A stretch of 5,176 nucleotides of DNA from Betaproteobacteria bacterium (lineage in GTDB: Bacteria; Pseudomonadota; Gammaproteobacteria; Burkholderiales; SG8-39). Under the pieces are notes generated by a model. The model worked only from the letters and a program-made list of their open reading frames with translations. It made no database searches and was not told where the DNA came from. The stretch is from the NCBI GenBank assembly GCA_009693345.1, contig SHXL01000184.1, positions 1 through 5,176 of the forward strand, written 5' to 3'. Within the stretch, counting starts at the first letter, position 1. Every line of letters begins with the position of its first letter. Of the stretch, positions 1 through 5,176 are shown piece after piece. A program made the translations under genes and the position numbers.

Positions 1-1
1 A

Positions 2-655
2 CGCCCCGTCAACCCGCTGGAAGTGCTGGAATGCCAAGCGGAAGGTGGCGGAATCCGATTGCGCCTGCCCCGGTACCATGATGATAGCACTACGGCCGCC
101 TTCCGTCAGGTTGACCGCCAGCTCGAGCCGTCCCTGATATTCCCGCCCCCGCCGCGGACCCGATGCGAGCAGCAGCACACGGTAGCGGAATTCCCCCGGC
201 AGCGTGTCGGGCTCTACCTTGAAGCGCAGTACGGAAAGCGGCGCCGCGCTCGCGGTATCCGAGGAAAGCATGCTCTCGAAGATGGCGAGTTCCTCGCGCA
301 GGCGGGCATTGTCCTGCTCCAGCGTGCGCGCCTGCTGCGCCAGCTTCTGCTGCGCCGTACGCTCGATCGACACCTTGCTGTCGGCCGCATTCGCGATCGC
401 GCGCAGGGGCTCGAGTTCGTCGCGCATTTTGGCGAGCTCGCTGCGCGCGGCCGAGAGTTCCTGTTCGACCTCGCCGCGGTCGAAACCGGCGAAGCGCCGG
501 CCGGCATCGTAGATCCAGGCCGCCAGCGCCGCCGAAAACGCGAGCATCACCGCGACGCCGAGCCAGCGCAGGTACCAGGGAACGTGCGTGCGCACCGACA
601 CTCTCGGCGCGGCAATACCGAATCTCTGGCGCAGCTTCCAGAAGCGCTTGGCCAT
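2..655 (-). CDS. Membrane-anchored coiled-coil protein, DUF6776-like (3' end missing)
   Basis: The minus frame is open from the ATG at 653-655 to the window edge, giving 218 codons with no stop, so the C-terminus is missing. The start reads MAKRFWKLRQRFG, a basic cytoplasmic tail. One hydrophobic segment follows at about residues 29-49 (LGVAVMLAFSAALAAW core). Residues about 62-125 are rich in Glu, Lys, Arg, Gln, Leu and Ala with heptad-like spacing, which predicts a coiled coil. The remainder is a beta-rich domain ending in FRLAFQHFQRVDG. This suggests a single-pass inner-membrane protein with a periplasmic coiled coil. From memory, betaproteobacteria carry a protein of this kind (DUF6776) after argC and before a bactofilin gene. 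That assignment is a family-level inference and the role is unknown. The gene starts 10 nt after the argC stop and has no clear Shine-Dalgarno sequence, so translational coupling to argC is likely. Confidence 0.8.
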   Translation of the reverse strand, partial: MAKRFWKLRQRFGIAAPRVSVRTHVPWYLRWLGVAVMLAFSAALAAWIYDAGRRFAGFDRGEVEQELSAARSELAKMRDELEPLRAIANAADSKVSIERTAQQKLAQQARTLEQDNARLREELAIFESMLSSDTASAAPLSVLRFKVEPDTLPGEFRYRVLLLASGPRRGREYQGRLELAVNLTEGGRSAIIMVPGQAQSDSATFRLAFQHFQRVDGA

Positions 656-665
656 CGCGGATGCG

Positions 666-1715
666 CTAGGGCACCACCGCCACCTGGTCGAGACCCATGG
701 TCTCGGCCAGCCCGAACATCAGGTTCATGTTCTGCACCGCCTGGCCGGAGGCGCCCTTCACCAGATTGTCGATCACGGAGAGCACCACCAGCGTGTCGCG
801 GCGCTCGGCCTGACCGCCGCCCTCGGGCGGCCGGTGCACCGCGATGCGGCAGAGGTTCGCCGCGCGCGTGGAGCGGGTATCCGGATGGCTCCCGGCCGGC
901 ATGACATCGACGAAAGGCTCGTTTGCGTAACGCTTTTCATACAGCTCCTGAAAATCCATTTCCTTCGTGATGCGTCCGTACAGCGTGGCGTGGATGCCGC
1001 GGATCATCGGCGTCAGGTGCGGAACGAAAACAAGGCCCACCTCGCGCCGCGCGGCCTGCGCGAGCCCCTGGCGGATCTCCGGCCAGTGCCGGTGGCCGCC
1101 GACCGCATAGGCGGCGAAATTTTCCGACGCCTCGGCATGCAGGAGATGAAGTTCCGCCTTGCGGCCCGCGCCCGATACGCCCGATTTCGCGTCAGCGATG
1201 AGGTGCGCCAGGTCCACCGCACCGGCTTCGATCAGCGGCAGCAGGCCTAGCTGAATCGCGGTGGGATAGCAGCCGGGATTCGCCACCAGCCGCGCGCCGC
1301 GAATCCGGTCGCGGTTCACTTCGCAAAGGCCGTATACCGCCTGCGCAACCAGTTCCGGCGCGGCATGCTTCAATTTGTACCAGCGCTCCCATTCGGCGAC
1401 GTCCTTCAGGCGGAAATCGGCGGAAATGTCGACGATGCGCACCCCCGCGTCGATGAGCGCGCGCGCCTCGCCCATCGCCACGCCGTTGGGCGTGGCGAAA
1501 AACACCACGTCGCACTTCTTCAGTTCCGCCTGGTCGGGATGGGAGAACGCGAGCGCCACGCGGCCGCGCAGGCTCGGGAACAGGGCGCTGACCGCCTTCC
1601 CGGCCTCCTGCCGCGACGTGATCGCCGCGAGCTCGACCTGCGGGTGCTGCGACAGCAGCCGCAGCAGCTCGATTCCCGTGTAACCCGTGCCGCCTACGAT
1701 TCCCGCCTTGATCAT
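666..1715 (-). CDS. argC: N-acetyl-gamma-glutamyl-phosphate reductase
   Basis: ArgC catalyses NADPH-dependent reduction of N-acetylglutamyl-5-phosphate to the semialdehyde, the third step of arginine (ornithine) synthesis, in the cytoplasm. The 349-residue product matches the usual length of the longer ArgC type. Residues 8-14 (GGTGYTG) are the Rossmann nucleotide-binding loop. Cys149 in VANPGCYPT is the catalytic thiol that forms the acyl-enzyme. SGVSGAGRK (178-186), HRHWPEI (208-214, with the expected catalytic-region histidine), HLTPMIRGIHATLYG (233-247) and DNLVKGASGQAVQNMN (316-331) are all typical of the family. The start at 1713-1715 is chosen because MIKAGIVGGTGYTG begins directly at the Rossmann strand and AGGAAGG lies 8 nt upstream. 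The gene is downstream of rpsI but separated from it by an intrinsic terminator, and leads into the DUF6776-like gene. No key residue appears to be missing. Confidence 0.97.
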   Translation of the reverse strand: MIKAGIVGGTGYTGIELLRLLSQHPQVELAAITSRQEAGKAVSALFPSLRGRVALAFSHPDQAELKKCDVVFFATPNGVAMGEARALIDAGVRIVDISADFRLKDVAEWERWYKLKHAAPELVAQAVYGLCEVNRDRIRGARLVANPGCYPTAIQLGLLPLIEAGAVDLAHLIADAKSGVSGAGRKAELHLLHAEASENFAAYAVGGHRHWPEIRQGLAQAARREVGLVFVPHLTPMIRGIHATLYGRITKEMDFQELYEKRYANEPFVDVMPAGSHPDTRSTRAANLCRIAVHRPPEGGGQAERRDTLVVLSVIDNLVKGASGQAVQNMNLMFGLAETMGLDQVAVVP

Positions 1716-1723
1716 CCGCTTTG

Positions 1724-1730
1724 CCTTCCT
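1724..1730 (-). promoter_or_regulatory. argC ribosome-binding site
   Basis: The minus strand reads AGGAAGG, a strong Shine-Dalgarno match, 8 nt before the ATG at 1715. It fixes the argC start. Only five bases separate it from the T-tract of the upstream terminator. Confidence 0.8.
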
Positions 1731-1735
1731 GAAAC

Positions 1736-1760
1736 AAAAAGCCGCCCGAAGGCGGCTTTT
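1736..1760 (-). terminator. Intrinsic terminator of the rplM-rpsI transcript
   Basis: On the minus strand the stem GCCGCC is closed by a TTCG loop and pairs with GGCGGC, followed by TTTTT and then GTTTC. With the flanking A4 and T tracts the stem extends to 10 bp. The C(UUCG)G loop is an exceptionally stable tetraloop, and it exists only in minus-strand RNA; the plus-strand loop would be CGAA. It begins about 40 bases after the rpsI stop, which fits termination of the ribosomal protein operon. The plus strand also has a TTTT tract, but no plus-strand gene ends here. Confidence 0.9.
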
Positions 1761-1800
1761 GCACTCTCTGTATCCCGGCCCGTTGGGCTGGGTCCTGATG

Positions 1801-2193
1801 TCAGCGTTTCGAGTATTGCTTGCGCCGCCGCGCCTTGTGCAATCCGACCTTCTTTCGCTCGACCTCTCGCGCGTCGCGGGTCACGAGCCGCGCGGCGCGG
1901 AACACCGGCCTGAGCGCCGCATCATACTCGATCAGGGCGCGCGCCAGGCCATGGCGCACCGCGCCGGCCTGGCCGTTTTCGCCGCCGCCGTGCACGTTCA
2001 CCTTGATGTCGAAAGCCGCGAGATTCTTGGTGAGCTCGAGCGGCTGGCGCACGATCATGCGCCCCGTTTCGCGCGCGAAGAACACGTCCACCGGCTTGCC
2101 GTTCACGATGAATCCGCCCTTGCCGGGCTTCAGGAACACGCGCGCCACCGAACTCTTGCGCCGGCCCGTGCCGTAGTAATAGTCGCCAACCAT
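1801..2193 (-). CDS. rpsI: 30S ribosomal protein S9
   Basis: S9 is a small-subunit ribosomal protein whose C-terminal tail reaches the P-site tRNA. The product is 130 residues, the same length as the Escherichia coli protein. The N-terminal YYYGTGRRKSSVARVFLKPG and the internal GKPVDVFFARETGRM segment are hallmarks of the family. The glycine-rich NVHGGGENGQAGAVRHGLARAL also fits. The basic C-terminus RRRKQYSKR ends in the conserved SKR. The start at 2191-2193 gives the standard length. A GGAGAT ribosome-binding site at 2199-2204 lies 5 nt upstream, inside the end of rplM. Only one base separates the rplM stop from this start, so the two genes are co-transcribed and probably translationally coupled. 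Confidence 0.98.
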   Translation of the reverse strand: MVGDYYYGTGRRKSSVARVFLKPGKGGFIVNGKPVDVFFARETGRMIVRQPLELTKNLAAFDIKVNVHGGGENGQAGAVRHGLARALIEYDAALRPVFRAARLVTRDAREVERKKVGLHKARRRKQYSKR

Positions 2194-2194
2194 G

Positions 2195-2623
2195 TCAGAT
2201 CTCCAGTGCCTTGGGCTGCTGCGCCGTGTGCGGGTGCTTGCCGTCGGCATAAATCTTGAGTTTTCTCAGCATCGCGTAGCCGAGCGGGCCCTTGGGCAGC
2301 ATGCCCTTCACCGCGCGTTGCAGGGCGCGGTCCGGAAAGCGCGCGTGCAGCTTGGCGAAATCGGTTTCCTTGATGCCGCCGGGAAAATTGGTATGCCGGT
2401 AGTACTTCTTGCCGAGCGTCTTCTTGCCGGTGACGCGGATCTTGGCCGCATTCAGCACGACGATGAAATCGCCGGTATCGACGTGCGGCGTGTATTCGGG
2501 CTTGTGCTTGCCGCGCAGGCGCACCGCGATCTGCGACGCCAAGCGGCCGAGCACCTTGTTCTGCGCGTCCACGACGTACCAACCGTGAACGACGTTTTCG
2601 GCTTTGGCGGTGTATGTTTTCAT
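2195..2623 (-). CDS. rplM: 50S ribosomal protein L13
   Basis: L13 is an early-assembling large-subunit protein that binds 23S rRNA. The product is 142 residues, matching the Escherichia coli length. Family motifs visible in order are MKTYTAKAENVVHGWYVVDA, VLGRLASQIAVRLRGKHKP, HVDTGDFIVVLNA, RHTNFPGGIKE, AVKGMLPKGPLGYAML and the C-terminal LKIYADGKHPHTAQQPK. Two adjacent ATG codons occur (2624-2626 and 2621-2623). The second is preferred because it gives the canonical MKTY N-terminus and length. A longer reading back to 2686 is open but adds residues unlike L13 and begins about where transcription is predicted to start. No clear Shine-Dalgarno sequence precedes either ATG. The gene is first in the operon with rpsI. 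Confidence 0.98.
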   Translation of the reverse strand: MKTYTAKAENVVHGWYVVDAQNKVLGRLASQIAVRLRGKHKPEYTPHVDTGDFIVVLNAAKIRVTGKKTLGKKYYRHTNFPGGIKETDFAKLHARFPDRALQRAVKGMLPKGPLGYAMLRKLKIYADGKHPHTAQQPKALEI

Positions 2624-2688
2624 CATGCGGTTGCTGGATAAAGGGCGCGAATGGTACCAAATAAAGGACACAACCTGTAATGCCATGA

Positions 2689-2717
2689 ATTATAAGGGGT
2701 ATTGAATGGAATGTACA
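2689..2717 (-). promoter_or_regulatory. Probable sigma70 promoter for rplM-rpsI
   Basis: On the minus strand the -35 element is TGTACA (2712-2717, 4 of 6 to TTGACA) and the -10 element is TATAAT (2689-2694, perfect), with an ideal 17-bp spacer. Transcription would start near 2682 and leave a leader of about 60 nt before rplM. The -35 hexamer lies within codons 3 and 4 of the divergent OsmC gene. The prediction is from sequence only. Confidence 0.7.
2694..2699 (+). promoter_or_regulatory. Ribosome-binding site of the OsmC-family gene
   Basis: AAGGGG ends 6 nt before the ATG at 2706-2708, which supports that start over alternatives. It overlaps the right edge of the -10 box predicted for rplM on the opposite strand. 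Confidence 0.7.
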
Positions 2718-3122
2718 GTGCGTTGGGGCGACGGCATGACCTTCGTCGCCGAGACCGGAAGCGGCCACCTGGTGACCATGGATGGCGCCCCCGATGGCGG
2801 CGGGCGAAACCTTGCGCCGCGGCCAATGGAGGTGGTGCTGGCAGGGGCCGGTGGCTGCACCGCCTACGACGTGGTGGTGATCCTGAAAAAAAACGGCCAG
2901 GCGATCAGCGGCTGCGAAGTCTCGCTGCGGGCCGAGCGCGCGGCCGCCGATCCGAAAGTGTTCACCAGGATCCACTACCATTTCGTGGTGCGCGGCAGGA
3001 ATCTGAAGCGCAACCTGGTCGAGCAGGCGGTGCGCCTGACGCACGAGAAGTATTGCTCCGCCACCGCGATGCTCGCCCACAGCGCCGAAATCACGAAGGA
3101 CTTCGAAATCCTCGACGAATAG
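2706..3122 (+). CDS. OsmC-family protein, probable thiol peroxidase
   Basis: OsmC/Ohr proteins are cytoplasmic homodimers, and many reduce organic hydroperoxides with a pair of cysteines. The 138-residue product has the family layout. A beta-rich N-terminus (VRWGDGMTFVAETGSGHLVTMD) is followed by RPMEVVLAGAGGCTAYDVV, with Cys51 at the start of the central helix. The second cysteine is Cys117 in THEKYCSATAML, near the second helix. Arg39 and Glu42 sit just before Cys51 where the family has its conserved active-site polar residues. The sequence more closely resembles the general OsmC/YhfA-type branch than Ohr, so a peroxide substrate is likely but unproven. The gene is divergent from rplM, with 82 bases between start codons, and convergent with coq7. 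An A8 tract at 2886-2893 lies within the coding sequence. Confidence 0.93.
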   Translation: MECTVRWGDGMTFVAETGSGHLVTMDGAPDGGGRNLAPRPMEVVLAGAGGCTAYDVVVILKKNGQAISGCEVSLRAERAAADPKVFTRIHYHFVVRGRNLKRNLVEQAVRLTHEKYCSATAMLAHSAEITKDFEILDE

Positions 3123-3126
3123 TCAG

Positions 3127-3148
3127 GCGCCAGCCCGGGCCGCGGCGC
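3127..3148. terminator. Possible GC-rich hairpin between convergent genes
   Basis: GCGCC (3127-3131) pairs with GGCGC (3144-3148), and an inner GCCCGGGC could extend the fold. It occupies the 30-base gap between the OsmC stop (3122) and the coq7 stop (3153), where a shared terminator is expected. Neither side has a proper T-tract (only AATTT follows on the plus strand), so an intrinsic terminator is doubtful. Confidence 0.3.
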
Positions 3149-3152
3149 AATT

Positions 3153-3779
3153 TCAGATGCGCTGCGCGATGGTCGTCATGACCTTCGCCAGGGCGCGCAT
3201 GCCGAGCTTCACCGGCTCGGGCAGCTCGGCGGCGCCCAGGGCGATGGCGCTCGCGCGGTGCCGCGCTTCGTCCGCGCGCATCGCCTCGACCACGGCGCGC
3301 GTCCTGCGGTCCGCGGGAGAAATTCTTGCGAGATGGCCGTCGAGATGCGCCTCCACCTGGCGCTCGGTCTCGGCGATGAAGGCGAGATTCCAGCGGTCGC
3401 CGAACGCGCCCGCCGCGGCCCCAAGCGCAAACGCGCCGGCATACCAGAACGGGTTGAGCAGGCTCGCGCGCCCGCCGAGCTCGCCGATGCGCTCGGCGCT
3501 CCAGCGCAGGTGGTCCTGCTCTTCGAGCGCCGCTTGCGCGAGGGCGCGGCGGTTCTCCGGGTTGCGCGCGGTCAGGCCCTGGCCCTGGTAAAGCGCCTGG
3601 GCGCAGACCTCGCCCACGTGATTCACGCGCATCAGCGCCGCGGCATTGGCGCGCGCATCCGCCTCGAGCTCGCCTTCCGCGATGGCCGCGCCCGGGGATG
3701 CGCGCCCCCCGCCATGCACGCCCGCCACGGTGCGCAGCGCACGGTCGAAATGAACGATCAGCGAGTCAAGTTCCGGCAT
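3153..3779 (-). CDS. coq7: Ubiquinone biosynthesis hydroxylase, Coq7/CatA type
   Basis: Coq7 is a carboxylate-bridged di-iron monooxygenase that hydroxylates the demethoxyubiquinol ring late in ubiquinone synthesis, at the inner membrane. In many betaproteobacteria it substitutes for the flavin enzyme UbiF. The 208-residue product has the expected iron ligands in ferritin-like repeats: Glu57 in RVNHVGEVCAQALYQGQ, Glu87 and His90 in LEEQDHLRW, Glu139 in AETERQVEAH, and Glu171 and His174 in DEARH. Their spacing matches human COQ7 as I recall it. A hydrophobic stretch NPFWYAGAFALGAAAGAFG (109-127) fits membrane association. The start at 3777-3779 gives the typical MPELDSLIVHFDRALR opening and has AGGG 6 nt upstream. 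An ATG six codons earlier (3795-3797) has no ribosome-binding site. The gene is divergent from the ATP-grasp gene with only 12 bases between starts. Confidence 0.95.
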   Translation of the reverse strand: MPELDSLIVHFDRALRTVAGVHGGGRASPGAAIAEGELEADARANAAALMRVNHVGEVCAQALYQGQGLTARNPENRRALAQAALEEQDHLRWSAERIGELGGRASLLNPFWYAGAFALGAAAGAFGDRWNLAFIAETERQVEAHLDGHLARISPADRRTRAVVEAMRADEARHRASAIALGAAELPEPVKLGMRALAKVMTTIAQRI

Positions 3780-3785
3780 GGGCCG

Positions 3786-3789
3786 CCCT
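3786..3789 (-). promoter_or_regulatory. coq7 ribosome-binding site
   Basis: The minus strand reads AGGG followed by six bases and the ATG at 3779. It is modest but supports this start over the upstream ATG at 3797. It falls in the 12-base gap between the two divergent start codons. Confidence 0.5.
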
Positions 3790-3791
3790 GC

Positions 3792-4747
3792 ATGCATGGG
3801 TTAGTCTATCGCGTATTGAACCTCATTCTGGTGCACCAGAAGACCAAGCAGGACCGCGCCGACTTCGAGGAGATCGCGCGGGGCGCGTCGGCGAGCGCGC
3901 GCCCGAGATCCGCGTCTTCGTGGTCGATACCAAGGCGGCGGACTGGTCGGATCCGCGCTTCGAGCAGGGCGCGCCGACGCTGAGAATCGCGCCAATGCCG
4001 ATCAAGCGGTTTACGCCACCGCCCGGAGCCGTCTGCCAGGGCCACGAATTCCCCAAGGATGAGCAGTACCGAAGGCTGGCGCGGCTAGGCGTGCCGGTGC
4101 CGGAATGGACCGCGATTGAAGCCGATACCGTGCTCGATCCGTTGCAATGGGGCCCTTACGTGGTGGTCAAGCCCGCGCTCGGCCGCAAGGGCGCGGAGAT
4201 CTTCATCAAGCACGCCGGGCGGGTGCGCTACCGGCCGGCGGAGAGCTATCCGGAAGGCCATCCCGCACGCACGGCCCCGCTCCTTGCGCAGCGCTTCATC
4301 TACACCGGCAAGTGGCCGTCAAACTTCCGCATCGTGACCTTTTTCGGCCGCGCGCTGCTGTGCTGGCGCTGCGAGGCAGCGCACCGCCATGTCCCGCTTA
4401 ATTCGCGCTGGGATTTCAAGGCAAAGGGCGTCATTACGGTGGTCTCCAACAAGCGCGACTCGAGCTACGCGCTGGCGCAGGATACGGATGTGATTGCCCT
4501 GGCCGAGAACCTGCATGCCGCCTTCCCCGACCAGCCGCTGCTGGGCACCGACATCGTGCGCGATGCGGACACCGGCAAGCTTTACGTGATCGAGTGCAAC
4601 CCGCGCGGCGACGCCTGGCCCATTTCCTCCGACATGGGGCGCGCGATCGAGCAGGCGAACGGCCTGGATTTCGCGGGCCAGTTCGGCGCCCTCGACATCG
4701 CCGCCGAAACTCTCGTGCGCGAAGCCCGTGCCAGGGCGCATATCTAA
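3792..4747 (+). CDS. ATP-grasp ligase-like protein, interrupted by a frameshift
   Basis: ATP-grasp enzymes join a carboxylate to an amine or thiol through an acyl-phosphate. The C-terminal two-thirds shows the fold. HEFPKDEQYRRLARLGVPVP resembles the linker before the ATP-binding lobe. YVVVKPALGRKG carries the ATP-binding lysine (codon 4169-4171, about residue 127). FRIVTFFGR is the central strand region, and YVIECNPRGDAW (Glu codon 4592-4594) is the metal-binding end motif. The N-terminus is in another frame: ATG at 3792 gives MHGLVYRVLNLILVHQKTKQ and continues to EEIARG. The reading then passes, near 3880-3883, to GRVGERAPEIRVFVVDTKAA in the frame that runs to the stop at 4747. With one base restored the product would be about 318 residues. 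The exact start is uncertain, since no ribosome-binding site is visible. The overall pattern is RimK/glutathione-synthase-like, but the substrate is unknown. It could be a broken gene, or an intact one with a sequence error. Confidence 0.8.
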
Positions 4748-4769
4748 GGGAAAAGGAAGAGCAAAAAGA

Positions 4770-4801
4770 AAAACCCCGCTACGTTGCCGCAGCGGGGTTT
4801 T
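4770..4801. terminator. Bidirectional terminator between ATP-grasp gene and porin
   Basis: A perfect 11-bp inverted repeat, AAAACCCCGCT and AGCGGGGTTTT, encloses a 10-base loop. Read on the minus strand the stem is followed by TTTTTCTTTTT, a strong U-tract that would end the porin transcript. Read on the plus strand the TTTT ends the ATP-grasp transcript 22 bases after its stop codon. It sits in the 94-base gap between these convergent genes. Confidence 0.88.
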
Positions 4802-4815
4802 AAGTTTCCGAACCG

Positions 4816-4837
4816 CGTGCTGACTTACGTCAGCGCG
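4816..4837. repeat. Small hairpin just after the porin stop
   Basis: GCTGAC (4819-4824) and GTCAGC (4829-4834) form a perfect 6-bp inverted repeat with a TTAC loop. It extends to nine pairs in plus-strand RNA if one G-U pair is allowed. It begins four bases after the porin stop codon on the minus strand, ahead of the main terminator, and has no T-tract. A transcript 3'-end stabiliser is possible, and chance cannot be excluded. Confidence 0.4.
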
Positions 4838-4841
4838 AGGT

Positions 4842-5176
4842 TTAGAAGGTCGTCCACATGCCAATCGCGGTGCCGTCGCGCTTCCTGGCGCCCGTGCCGT
4901 CACCCGTCGTCGAAGTATCCCTCGTCTGACCAGACATGAAGTACAGCATCGCGCGCTTGCTCAGATCGTAGCGAAGGCCGTACTGATAGTCCTTGTAATC
5001 GCCGGTACGGCCAGGAAAAGCAGCTTGTCCGACCACAGTGACGCCGCTCGCGGTCGTATCCTGCTTGCTTCTGCCCATCAACAGGAACGGACGCCATTTA
5101 CCTGACGTGTACTCAATGCTACCCATATACCCCTTGCTCTTGACGTCAGCTCCGCCGCGCGCGCCAGCAACAATGC
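4842..5176 (-). CDS. Outer-membrane porin, C-terminal part (5' end missing)
   Basis: The minus frame is open from the right edge to a TAA at 4842-4844, showing the last 110 residues. The ATG at 5124-5126 is internal, because the same frame continues upstream without a stop (VAGARGGADVKSKGYMGSIE). The visible part alternates polar and hydrophobic residues in strand-sized blocks: GYMGSIEYTSGKWRPFLLMG, YQYGLRYDLSKRAMLYFMSG and GTAIGMWTTF. The protein ends in Phe, the residue recognised by the BAM machinery in beta-barrel proteins. YGLRYDLSKRAMLYF closely resembles the penultimate strands of trimeric betaproteobacterial general porins. The loop residues TRDTSTTGDGTGARKRDG would face outward. Solute specificity cannot be judged from this fragment. 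The gene converges on the ATP-grasp gene and shares its terminator. Confidence 0.88.
   Translation of the reverse strand, partial: IVAGARGGADVKSKGYMGSIEYTSGKWRPFLLMGRSKQDTTASGVTVVGQAAFPGRTGDYKDYQYGLRYDLSKRAMLYFMSGQTRDTSTTGDGTGARKRDGTAIGMWTTF

Noticed and set aside
23..904. Long plus-strand reading frame antisense to the DUF6776-like gene and the argC 3' end
   Set aside because: Its product is Arg/Pro/Ala-rich low-complexity sequence with no motif, while the minus strand encodes recognisable proteins. It is a high-GC shadow.
1687..2259. Plus-strand frame opposite rpsI
   Set aside because: S9 on the minus strand is unmistakable, and this frame has no family resemblance.
2627..2686. N-terminal extension of L13 back to an ATG at 2686
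   Set aside because: It adds 21 residues absent from L13, lies upstream of or at the predicted transcription start, and the MKTY start gives the exact family length.
2130..3080. Long minus-strand frame across rplM and the OsmC gene
   Set aside because: It is antisense to a clear OsmC protein and out of frame with L13 and S9. No domain or motif supports it.
3258..3785. Plus-strand frame running into the ATP-grasp N-terminus, which could suggest a longer protein
   Set aside because: Upstream of about 3792 it is antisense to coq7 and composed of Arg/Ala-rich shadow sequence. Only the part from 3792 looks like real protein.
3800..3840. TAGACT on the minus strand as a -10 box for coq7
   Set aside because: It has no convincing -35 element at 16-18 bp, so I did not list it as a feature.
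5124..5126. ATG as the start of a 94-residue gene
   Set aside because: The frame stays open upstream to the window edge with porin-like residues, so this Met is internal to a truncated porin.
1..5176. Mobile elements, CRISPR arrays, tRNA or rRNA genes
   Set aside because: No direct-repeat arrays, transposase-like or integrase-like frames, or RNA-gene sequences were recognised by eye.

Overview
The window looks like a high-GC chromosomal segment from a betaproteobacterium. It carries the ribosomal gene pair rplM-rpsI followed by argC and a short membrane-anchored coiled-coil gene. The other side of rplM has an OsmC-family gene, a Coq7-type ubiquinone hydroxylase and the end of a beta-barrel porin. 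This order, a Coq7 hydroxylase and a C-terminal-Phe porin all fit Betaproteobacteria. I cannot name the genus. Third codon positions are strongly G/C, so long antisense shadow frames are abundant and were discarded.

Layout. Bases 2-655 (minus) hold the N-terminal part of an inner-membrane protein resembling the DUF6776 family, cut by the window edge. Bases 666-1715 (minus) are argC, 10 nt upstream of it. Bases 1736-1760 hold an intrinsic terminator with a C(UUCG)G tetraloop, squeezed between rpsI and the argC ribosome-binding site. Bases 1801-2193 and 2195-2623 (minus) are rpsI and rplM, one base apart, driven by a good sigma70-like promoter near 2689-2717. Bases 2706-3122 (plus) are an OsmC-family gene divergent from rplM. 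Bases 3153-3779 (minus) are coq7, convergent with the OsmC gene. Bases 3792-4747 (plus) are an ATP-grasp ligase-like gene, head to head with coq7 and interrupted by an apparent frameshift near 3880-3883. Bases 4770-4801 form a bidirectional terminator. Bases 4842-5176 (minus) are the C-terminal part of a porin, cut by the right edge.

Functions. Most of the content is housekeeping: the 50S and 30S proteins L13 and S9, arginine biosynthesis, ubiquinone biosynthesis, a probable hydroperoxide-detoxifying OsmC protein and an outer-membrane channel. The least understood gene is the ATP-grasp protein, whose substrate cannot be read from the sequence. I found no tRNA, rRNA, CRISPR array, insertion sequence or phage signature. 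The longest stretches without a gene are about 80-95 bases, and their contents are described in the features. I see no convincing new multi-gene system. The points most worth a second look are the frameshifted ATP-grasp gene, the terminator that any argC transcript would have to cross, and the almost absent intergenic space between coq7 and the ATP-grasp gene.
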